The position numbers and the translations under genes are program-made. This document shows positions 35,099 through 44,574 of a DNA stretch of 64,000 nucleotides, one piece after another. Each line of letters begins with the position of its first letter. Position 1 is the first letter of the stretch. The notes beneath the pieces were generated by a model. The model ran no database searches. It was not told the origin of the DNA and was given only the letters and a program-made list of their open reading frames with translations. The stretch comes from Limnanthes douglasii subsp. nivea (Eukaryota; Streptophyta; Magnoliopsida; Brassicales; Limnanthaceae). The stretch covers positions 113,096,771 through 113,160,770 of the forward strand of contig JAUPFV010000001.1 in NCBI GenBank assembly GCA_036936605.1, in the 5' to 3' direction.

Positions 35099-35618
35099 GT
35101 TTTACCTTGATCCGACGATTGGTAGCCAATTTAAACTCCTTCTGTAACTGGTCAATACGATCGTCTATCGAAACGCCTGGTTTGTCCCCGCATACCAAAC
35201 AATCTCCAAGATCTTCATGACCATAGATGTTGTTCTCTTCTTTAGACCTTGAATCAGATGAAATTAAGATTCAGAAACATGCTTTCCCTGTAGCAGGAAC
35301 TGAGGCTCTGATACCAAACTGATGACGCGACGGAAATAGAAGAAATAACGATAGATGAAACTCTAATCCAAGGGTAACATGATGAAACCCTAATCCAAGG
35401 GTAACAATTGAAATTTTCAGAGATAAAAAATATATTATTCCAAAAACTTAAAATAACTTAACGCATATGAGGCTTTATATAAGAGCTTCTCAAAATCCTA
35501 ATTAGAATACAAGGAAATAAAATAAATATTCTAAAATAAATCTTAATATAATTAGATTTGATTTGAATAAAATAAGATATTTGAATAAAATAAAATATGT
35601 TTGTGTTTGGGTCATCCA

Positions 35619-36412
35619 TTTTAGTATTTCTAAAATAACTTTATCATTATTTCATAGATTTATCGTAACTTTTCCTACCTTATAACCAGCTCAGTTTGGT
35701 GCCGATTACCTGTTCCTGTTGTTTCCGTCTCTTCTGATACCATCAGATTTACTAGTTAGTGGATACCCCCTCATCACGCGTGAGTTTTTTTTTAAAGAAT
35801 CATCATACTTCATGTTTACTTCAATGATTTTTTCATACTTTTTCCAAATCATGTATTTATCTATTATTTCTCTTCATACTTACAATTTCGACCGGGTCAA
35901 TGACCACACCTACGGGCTACGCAAGGAGCCATACTAAGGCCGAACCCTTTTAGTCGATTAATATGAACGAGTTGATTGGTCACGCCTACGGACTATGTAA
36001 AGGGAATACTGAGCCCAATGCCTTGTACTGGTATTAATAAACGAACTGATTAAATATCAAGCCCTTTTAAAGCCACACAATTGGTTGAAACGACCGCTCC
36101 CGCGAACCAGCTGAGGGGGATGTCTCACTCAAGCTACACGATGAGCCATACTAGCTCGATCCTGTAAGGATCCATTACGTCATCATATAATTCACAAACA
36201 CATTTATTTCCATCACGTTTATCTACAATTTATTTACACACATCAAGTTGAAAACACCACTAATTTGACAACCGTTTAAATATTTCATAATAAAATACAT
36301 AACCATTGTTTAAAAAAAACAAATTCTCTTTTACACATATTTCTTGTGGCTAACTACATAAGTTTAAAATACACAATGCATAAAATTAAGAATTAGATAC
36401 AATATGCATGAC
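35619..36412. other. Tat element 3' region, part 2
   Basis: Includes the second copy of the 110-bp repeat (35675-35780). An imperfect ~65-bp duplication follows (about 35890-36040: gtca-cacctacgg-cta-g-aagg and t-ct-agcccaa). No coding domain recognised. Confidence 0.5.
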
Positions 36413-38340
36413 CTCTATCTCCACTATCCCTTTACCACGAGTAGGGACATCGATCAATCTTGGTTCCGAACCACCTGCGGCTACACCAATAGACCCTTCA
36501 ACTAGTTCTTTGGTGTGAGGCTATAACATAGACACGATAGTACCCCCCGCGAGTAGTCGTTTTTCCACAAGTACTAGTTTTTTCAATGACCCTAACTTCA
36601 TACCCGGGTTCAATTTTAGAACCTTTACAATCGTCTTCTTTTGATTTATTTCTATCATCCTCATAGCTACTTCCATAACTTGTCTTTCACGCTCCTCCAA
36701 ATCAACCTCTACCATTTTCAGTAGCTCCCTCCTTTGGTGCTCAATCTGAGTCTTTAGCTCCCCAATAGTTACTTGTAACCTACCATTGTGCATCGTTAAC
36801 TCTGCAATACGCTCCGACTGCTCCTCAACCCTCAAATCCTGGGCCACATTCTATATAAGCAGACCGACACTCTGCGACATCAACTTGTTATTCCTTTTGA
36901 TAAAACTATTGTTATGCGCTATCAAAATAACACAATTTTTAGTTAGTTCTTTACACTTCCCCCTCATGCGTCACGAGCACTTGTAACCGAGGGTAGTTAG
37001 CTTCGAAACCCATCATTTTCCTGAGATTCTTTTTCATGCCCCGTCTTGGGTGATCTAAGCGTTTTTGAACTGAGCAAGCTCGGTGGTTAAACCCTTCACA
37101 TACCTAAAAAATATAGCATCAGGCTTTCACTTATCCATCACCTAGTAGTCTACGCTTGACATGCTTCGTTAGGACATTACAACAAAATTATGATGCATCT
37201 ACATACATATTAAGGTCAGACATTGTATCTTTAATACATTGTTTTGGAATTTTCCATTTTTAAGTACAAGAAAACATATTTTACCTCGATGACGAGATCC
37301 AATTGCCGCTGTAAAATCTCGCTCATACCCATATTATCATAAAATAATAACTCTTGACAATGTTTAAGCTATTGTAGCATGAGCATCGATGGACGCGACA
37401 TCACCATGTTCAAAAGAGGAATATCCACAGTCACTCTAGCACCTCGGGTAGCCCAAGACACATTATCCTTTGTTGGTACAAGGTATGGTCGCACGATATT
37501 CAAAAATGAGGACCCTGCACCCATTTTTTGCACAAAGTTAATATAAAAAGACCTTACATATGAGCCCTTTACAAAATTATCCATCTGACACACTATTTTT
37601 TATGGTATTTCTTTTTTATTCTCCGGTATGTCGCTACTCTCACCGTCTTGCTGTGACCGACCTTCCACCATTTCCTCGTCCAACACTATCACCTTAGGTA
37701 CCTTCCCGTTCTCCTGCTCTACATCAGGGACCGACGCCTCATCGGTCTTGTTCTCTGGCACATTGCCTTCAGTTTATTCATCATCATCAACCAGACTTAG
37801 TTTATGTATTGATAACTACTGCATTCACAACAAAGTGATTTTTTTTCAAAAGAGAACATTCCTCCTACTCAGTTTCCTCATCATATTCACGAGAGCAACG
37901 ATCGCGCTCCTTCATCACTTCCTACCCAGATTGCACAATATTATCTTCTTATTGACTACCATCCCCAACATCTTGAATGCTCAGCATCTCCTCCTCTTTT
38001 TCATTGTGTCTTTGTGTGGGTTTAATATATTCGACGTCCCTAGCTTTACGACTCTGGGGCACTGCCAATCTGACCCCCGTACTATTACGACCACAATACC
38101 TCTTCTCCAACAGAGCTTGCAATATTTTTATTGTAGACACTTCCCTTGTTCCAGTCATCTTTACTTTCCCGTCTTCTGTAATGTCTAATTCTGACACACA
38201 CCAAAACCTGGATCTTAAATAGGCCACATGCGTAAGTAAGCACGACGTCTCCTGACCCTACGTTGTGTTAACCAATGTTGATAACCTGATCAAGGGGTTT
38301 ACAGTACTCTATGGTAAGCCTTCCTTTCACCACTCTTGAT
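36413..38340 (-). pseudogene. Antisense ORF region of the Tat element
   Basis: Minus-strand open pieces separated by stops: 38227-37949 (92 codons; ITEDGKVKMTGTREVSTIKI, basic RYCGRNSTGVRLAVPQSRKA), 37593-37369 (74 codons) and 36847-36521 (108 codons). The last is a clear heptad-like coiled coil (IAELTMHNGRLQVTIGELKT, IEHQRRELLKMVEVDLEERE). They run opposite to gag-pol, between pol and the 3' LTR, where some plant Tat elements (for example Grande) carry an antisense extra gene. I do not recognise a catalytic domain. The alternative is a nested unrelated element. Confidence 0.5.
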
Positions 38341-39424
38341 GCTTCCCCTCACCTAAAAAAATAAAACCTTACAATTAACATCTCTAATAGGTCACATGAT
38401 CCAAAACTATATGATATTTTCTTCTTACACTTAGCCTTCCACCATCTTTCCAATTGGATGTTCATCACGATACTTTTATGTTCCCAATTTCATGATACGA
38501 AAACAAATGTGTGTTTTAAATTCTTATCATGGGTAATTCAACTATTCTTCTTACCCATAGAAAATTGAGTGTATAATAAAGGGGACTTAACGAATTTTGC
38601 AAATCAACTACAACAAGCAGGTCTGCCAAACATATGGGAATACGTAACAATTGAGAACTTAAATTTACACAAAGCAATACCCTCAACTCATTGGAAGTTA
38701 ATTGTGTGAAACATATACTTAGGAAGCTCAAGATAATCACGAATTAAATAAGACAACGACAATCGTAATGCTCAGTCACAACCGGTGGCATAAAGGTAGG
38801 TCTTATTTGCTTTTGCCTAATCAGGTTGTTCTCCGGACACCGGCACCCTCAAGATGATACGACTATAAATATGATACAACTATAAATATAGTATCACAAT
38901 TTTAACACAATATGATATGGCTATAAATATAATCCCACAAGATTAACACAACACTAGGTTTTAAGCATACCATTTATCTACTGGCAAAATCTACGCCGGA
39001 TATCGATAGCGAAAATTTTGGCTCCCGAAAATACCAACAGTGGTTTTCTTCTCCTTTAAAATAAAATACTACTAAGATTAATGACTTGAAAGACTAAGAA
39101 AAGAGATTTACACACAAATTGGTTTCTAACTCATGCGTGATGCAACACCAGTTGTCACACATATTAATTAAAGTAGCATTTTTCCTCATATTCGAAGAGC
39201 CATAATCCATAAAAAAATTCATGTGTCAGAACCGTCATATCATACGCACTGCCATACAACTTCCATGTGTCACTCTACCATTGGAAAACACTCAATTCAT
39301 TGTCAAAATTAATCAAATACATGGTCCACGTGACAAAATGGCGGTTTATTTATTCACCAACTATTCTTCCTCATAAATTGTTATTCCATCGATTATCTTT
39401 TTTTCAAAATATAATCCATTGACT
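38341..39424. other. Tat element 3' region, part 3
   Basis: No ORF or repeat of note apart from a short tandem of gatacgactataaatat-like units at about 38855-38940. Ends at the PPT. Confidence 0.5.
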
Positions 39425-39436
39425 AGAGGGGAGCCT
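39425..39436 (+). other. Tat element polypurine tract
   Basis: agaggggagcct directly before the TGATGAGG start of the 3' LTR. Confidence 0.82.
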
Positions 39437-40869
39437 TGATGAGGAAGCCTTCACCAAGTGATAGATCAAAAAAACTCCAAGCAGATGGAAATAATAGAAG
39501 CATAAGCAAGACCAAACTGAGGGGTTTCGTATGCGAAACCGCAGTGACCCATGATGAGTTCGGAGATTTTAGTCATTGTGCCATGATTAAATCCGAAGGG
39601 AGATTCGGACTAAACCACTACATTAAAAATCCGAACAGGATAAATGTATTAATTATTGACTAAGCTAGTTGCTAATCAACTTAAAACTATATTACAAATG
39701 GGTCCTTAAACTCGACCCGGTTTCACAACCCAACCCAATAAGCCCATTGGTCAGTAATTAAGTATAAATGTCATAATTACTTTCATTAATGAGGGTGATC
39801 AGAATTTATTACTAGTAGGCAGATTAATTATCTCTCTACTCTTCACACTAAACACAAAAGACCACAAAATTACCAAAACACCTTTTAAACACTTTACGAG
39901 ATTACCCTCAGACAGAAATAAACCACACCAACCCATAAACAATATACCTGCACAATACTCAGTAGCAAATGACCGAGGCCAAACCGAGGGGTATCGCCTT
40001 CATATTAAGACAAATTGAAAACCATCAGGAAATATCATCACTAACAATCGCGCTAAGGTCCAAACAAAGGGTGTCGAGACCATCTTACAAAAAACAACCG
40101 AGTAGAATTCATACAAAAAGATCAACAAAACTTGATTGAGGTTCACCTAAGCAATAAAGAAACCGAGTAGAGGCCACATCAAGCAAAAACACGCATCTAC
40201 CAACGTCAGAATCTCCAATTAACCGACCATCTAATCACTTAGCGCCAAAGCTAGCCAAGAATTTCTAGAATGCCTTAAGCGACATCGAGTCGCTTAAGGA
40301 CAAAGTTGGCCCAGTTAGGCCAATTGTGGCCTTAAGCGTATGTCTGGTTGCTTAAAGTTGTGGCCTGTAGAGCATGGTTAGCCGGTTCCCAACAACTGTC
40401 GAGCCTTCTACGACCGTTTGGTCATCCTACCTCGAGTAAACTACAAGTTACTTAAGGCCTTCGACAGTAGAGCTAACCGACTATCATACGCAAAACCAAT
40501 GATCCCGAGTCAGAACCTACCATGTAAATATTATATAAAGAGTTTCCCTCCAACTCTTACTTACTTCGTCACGATCATTAAACTGCGAACACTTAGCTCA
40601 TATCATTCTTTCAACCCCTCTCCCTAATTACCATGGAGACATTCAGAAACCGTGTCTGACATATGTACGGGAGCGTGAAAGATAGTCTGAAAGGTCAGGA
40701 AAGACTGCCCCAATAAAGAGCCAGCAACCTGAATCTTAGCAAAATCAAAACTACTATATAGTGCGCAGATTTAATCTTGATAAGGTGGAGAAAGTGAGAG
40801 AAACAAAATAATTACAATATAAGATTTTTTTGTGTAAATCCTATCCATTAATAAAACTTAAGTGTTTAA
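39437..40869 (+). mobile_element. Tat element 3' LTR (interrupted by a solo LTR)
   Basis: Starts TGATGAGGAAGCC after the PPT. Matches the 5' LTR in several blocks on both sides of the nested insertion (gtgatagatcaa, gtatgcgaaaccg | caatatacctgcacaa, gaccgaggccaaac, gaggccacatcaag). Ends near gtgtttaa at 40869, followed by cgtat. The usual terminal CA is missing there, probably lost. Confidence 0.8.
39552..39930 (+). mobile_element. Solo LTR (379 bp) with 5-bp target duplication
   Basis: Begins TGATGAGTTCGGAG, ends AAACCACACCA. Flanked by accca on both sides (39547-39551 and 39931-39935). It splits the Tat 3' LTR exactly: removing it plus one accca restores the match to the 5' LTR. A related LTR lies on the opposite strand at 61778-62151. 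Confidence 0.93.
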
Positions 40870-40874
40870 CGTAT

Positions 40875-42002
40875 TGTGATAAGTCATTCTTGCGATATTT
40901 AGTTTTAGATCGTCATTCCTTTATACCATAAATATATTCTAGGTTGGGGTGATGTTTCCCCCACTAGTTACTTTTAACCTTCAAAACTGTATATCTCTTA
41001 ATCTGAGCTCAAATGTTTTTAAAAAAAAATCACATATATTTCTACTTTTTAAAGATGAACAAAGTGAAATTAATGAGTGATAATTTTGGAGATTTTTTTA
41101 TTTTTTTCGTAACCAAATTACAGGTAATTTTGTAACTGAAATACAGTTACTTTTTAAAACTTATTTATCTTATTCTTCTTTTTTGTAAATTTTCATAATT
41201 ATTTGCAACCAAATTGCATGTATTTTCACAACTAGAATACAACTCATTGACAAAAAAACATTTTCACCACAAAAATGCATATATTTCCGCAACTATAGAA
41301 AATTTAGGTGTTTCATACCCAATTAACACTTATTTTCAAAAAAACAAATTTGTATTTTGTTTTTTCATACAACCAAACTTATTTAGAAACCAAAGTGATA
41401 TTTTCACAACTAGTATCTTCTTATTTTCACAACACATTCACGTAATTTCGCAATTAGAACACAATTATTTTTAGCAACCAAATTACACGTAACTTTGCAA
41501 CTAGAATACAATTGTTTTTTCCATACTTATTTCGTGACTAAATTATATGTAATTTCAAAACTAAAAAAATATATCATGGATATAGTTTTGTTCGTCTCGA
41601 AAAAAACAAAATCAAATGTATTTTTGGATATTTTTTTGAAATTGTGGTTTGAAAGATATTATATTTTTTAAAAACATAAAAAGTATAAACGGTTAGGAGT
41701 ATTTTGAATTACGAGGTGGTCATCTATAAATAATAATTAAGCACCAGGTGGTTATCTATAAATTATCAAACTTTGGTAGTTATTAGTAAATAAGTTTGAT
41801 GGTTATTGATTGACTATTCTGAATATAATAGTATTTAAATTTTTTATTACATATATTTTTAAGAGTAAGTTACTGATAACCACATTGAATAAAATTTAAA
41901 TTACCGATAACAACCTGTAATATAGATGCTTCCAACAATATCCACAAACATACAAAACATGTAGCTTTAACAGTTATCTATTTTTAACATTCAAAACTCC
42001 AT
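40875..42002. repeat. AT-rich region with degenerate short repeats
   Basis: From about 41110 to 41570 a diverged 45-60 bp motif recurs: aaccaaattacangtaattt followed by ncaactagaatacaat. At least six copies. The segment 40965-41090 is homologous to text on either side of the Mutator-type insertion (41970-42002 and 43181-43260), so the whole region is an old duplication. No gene seen. Confidence 0.65.
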
Positions 42003-42493
42003 ATCTTTTTAGGGTATGGCTATATATACCCAAATGTGATTTAAGTATACCCAAAAAACGCAGTTGACTTTTGTTTGACTTTTTTAGGACGAAAAAACCC
42101 TTGAACTTTCATTTAATATCCGAATTGCCACTAAGTAAAAAAAAAACACTAAGTATATCCTAGATACACCCAATTCACAAAACAATCTATTTGGTTATGT
42201 ATACCCAAAAAAACACAACTCTCTACTAGATCAAACCCCATATTACTACAATTTTGTGAAATTCTTCAAATTGTTCTTGAACATTCAAAGTTGCCTCAAG
42301 AACATTCAAACTCTTTTTAATTTTTTTAAACTTCTTCTAATGAAAACACAAAATCAAAACTTGTTTTTTTGAAGTTATTTTTAAAAAAGAAATTAAAAAT
42401 TTAATTACTAAAAAAAATCATAATTTTTGGGTGTTTGGAGGCCATTTTTCGGCCGAAATTCGGCCGGAAAATGGCCATTTGCGAAGGCTGAGT

Positions 42494-42790
42494 GTACCAT
42501 AGGTACAGAGGGGGCGTACCGGCCGATACACCCCCTCTGTACCGATGGTACACTCTGTACCATAGGTACAGGGGGGGCGTACCGGCCGGTGCACCCCCTC
42601 TGTACCGATGGTACACTCTGTACCATAGGTACAGGGGGGGCGTACCAGCCGGTGCGTACCCTCTGTACCGATGGTACGGGGGGGCGTACCAGCCGGTGCG
42701 TACCCCCTGTACCATCGGTACAGAGGGTCTGTACCGACCGGTACACCCCTTCTGTACCGGTCGGTACAGACCCCCTGTACCTATGGTATG
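42494..42790. repeat. GC-rich tandem array of 63-bp hairpin units
   Basis: 58-bp units at 42494-42551, 42557-42614 and 42620-42677, spaced by actct (period 63 bp), then a rearranged continuation to about 42790. Each unit is self-complementary: gtaccataggtaca plus a G run on the left pairs with a C run plus tgtaccgatggtac on the right, around a central taccggccggt-type palindrome. The composition contrasts sharply with the AT-rich surroundings. Because 63 is divisible by 3 and the unit lacks stops, frames on both strands stay open (YHRYRGGVPAG-like peptides); these are not genes. Confidence 0.92.
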
Positions 42791-42923
42791 CTGAGCCTTC
42801 GCAAATGGCCATTTTTCGGTCGAATTCCGGCCGGAAAATGGCCTCCAAACACCCTAAAATTTTTATTTTTTTGCCTAATTCAACCATAACCCTAAATTTT
42901 GATACTAAGACTAAGTTTTTATA

Positions 42924-42969
42924 TTTTAGTTCGCCGGATTTTAGTTCGCCGGATTTTAGTTCGCCGGAT
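42924..42969. repeat. 15-bp unit repeated three times
   Basis: ttttagttcgccgga x3 inside the Mutator-type element. Confidence 0.9.
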
Positions 42970-43180
42970 AAATTAGAGAGAACTTGAAGGTTTTAGAGAG
43001 AAGTTAGAGAGTGTAAGAGAAAAAATGAGGTGGATAAGATTAGTATAAAAAAAAACCTTATATACCTAGAAAATGGTATTTTTGTCAGAATTTGGGTATA
43101 CTTAGATCACCTTTGGGTATACTCAAAATTGGGTATACTTAAACCCGAATCGGGTATATATAGCTTGACCCATCTTTTTA

Positions 43181-44532
43181 ACCATGACAAAAAGTTCCAA
43201 AAACAAATATATTTCTATTTTTTAAAGATGAACAAAATAAAATCCATGAATGATATTTTTAGATAATTAATTTTTTCCAAACTAATTTCGAACCCATTTA
43301 CATAATTTTCGTACTCGGACGCAGGTCAAATTGAATTTTTTTTAAATATTTCTTTTAGCACAAAAATTATACATTCTTTTGCAACTAAAAAGAATTAGTT
43401 ATATCACACCTAACTAACATTTGTTTTTCCAAAACAAATTTGTATTTTGTTTTTCATACAAAAAACTAGTTATTTAACAACCAAAATTATACTTCTACAA
43501 CTTCTTTTTTTATATATAATTACCCGTATTTTATTAAACTTTTATCATTGACAAATAAATTTAATATAGAAAGTTATTATCCTAATTTCAATATAGATTT
43601 TTTTTTATATATAAATATGATAATATTTTTGAAAAAATACAATTTTTTTTAAAATAATTTACTCTACGCTAAGTCGGAACTAAAAACTTGCAATTATTTT
43701 TGTGTTAAAACATATATTAAAATCATATTCTAACTAGAGGATTATCACAAATAGCTAATTTTAGATAGATATGGTAACAAAAACACAATTTAACATATCA
43801 TTAAAAAGAGATTGCTCTTGTCAGCAAATTTGAAGATTACGCTTTCGACTATACACGAAGCTTTATGGTTTTGGTTACCAAAATATGTTTTCTAACATTC
43901 GTTTATCTATAATAATCATGAATTATTATATTTGAGCTACTAACAATATGGCAAAATCAATTAGGAGACAACATCACATCAAATCATATAGTTCAAATCC
44001 ATATTATTAGTGCCAGTTCTTTTTTATATATGGGGAATGATCTCTATCAATTGTCTGACTTATTAAATATTGAAAATGTTGAAATGGTGTTTTCGTGTTA
44101 CATGCTGTGCCGTTTTTATTATCTTACTGTAATATTAAAAAAATTATAGTTGACCATGTTCACAAAATGTTATAATTAAAAATAATAATTAATTTTTTCA
44201 TCGAAAAGATATGATTATTTATTGTTTACTAAATTTGAGAAAACCACTCTCTTTTGTATTTCACGGATTGGCGTTAACTGCTCTTTTTGTGCTTGATGTC
44301 AACTGTTTCTTTTGGTTCGGTGTTGTGGTGTGTTTTCGTGTTTTCTTAGTTTGTGTTTTGTGGGACTTCTGAAACTGAACATGTATTTCATGGAGTGGCG
44401 TATTTTGGGTGAATTTTTGATTGGATTATTGTCAGTTTTCTTTCAAATGTATTAAAAGAGTTTTTAATTTAGTTTTCGAAATTTAAACACAGTTCTATTT
44501 AGAATAAATTTACGATTTTTTTTTTCAAAATC
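43181..44532. other. AT-rich intergenic stretch
   Basis: The left part (43181-43500) is homologous to 41030-41400. No gene or RNA recognised in the rest. Confidence 0.5.

Positions 44533-44574
<42 letters not shown>
44533..44574. repeat. (TTA)n microsatellite
   Basis: About 13-14 tta/att triplets without interruption. Confidence 0.95.

Larger units (their letters stand above)
34471..35618 (-). mobile_element. TRIM-like non-autonomous LTR element (minus strand)
   Basis: Two direct LTR copies, 34471-34806 (336 bp) and 35320-35618 (299 bp), flank about 513 bp. In plus text both begin TGATGACG; the left one ends ACATCA, so the termini are TGATG...CATCA. Orientation is minus: reading that strand, the LTR at 35320 is followed after 3 nt by TGGTATCAGAGCC (35316-35304, PBS), and GAAGGGAGCA (34816-34807, PPT) precedes the other LTR. 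The interior has no pol; a 63-codon minus ORF (35007-35198) is unrecognised. No target duplication could be confirmed. Confidence 0.82.
26234..40869 (+). mobile_element. Ty3/gypsy Tat-lineage LTR retrotransposon, decayed, 14.6 kb
   Basis: Order: 5' LTR 26234-26895, PBS near 26899, gag, protease, RT, RNase H, second (archaeal-type) RNase H, integrase (to about 32450), a ~7-kb 3' region with nested insertions and antisense ORFs, PPT 39425-39436, 3' LTR 39437-40869. cgtat flanks both ends (26229-26233 and 40870-40874), a candidate 5-bp target duplication. The second RNase H, the PBS type and the large 3' region point to the Tat group (Tat/Ogre/Grande-like). Stops and frameshifts throughout and diverged LTRs make it old and inactive. 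Confidence 0.88.
42012..43171. mobile_element. Mutator-type non-autonomous element (MULE/MITE) with 9-bp TSD
   Basis: Flanked by atcttttta on both sides (42003-42011 and 43172-43180). The ~45-bp terminal inverted repeats start gggtatggctatatataccc on the left and gggtcaagctatatataccc on the complement of the right end, and share tttaagtataccca. 1160 bp, no transposase. Inside, two ~80-bp inverted blocks (42428-42500 and 42785-42865) flank a GC-rich hairpin array. The 9-bp target duplication and long TIRs are the Mutator signature. It must be moved in trans, if at all. Confidence 0.92.

Noticed and set aside
42401..42987. Overlapping ORFs of 72-186 codons on both strands in the GC-rich array
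   Set aside because: All arise from a stop-free 63-bp repeat; no start context, no domain, and the frames mirror each other.
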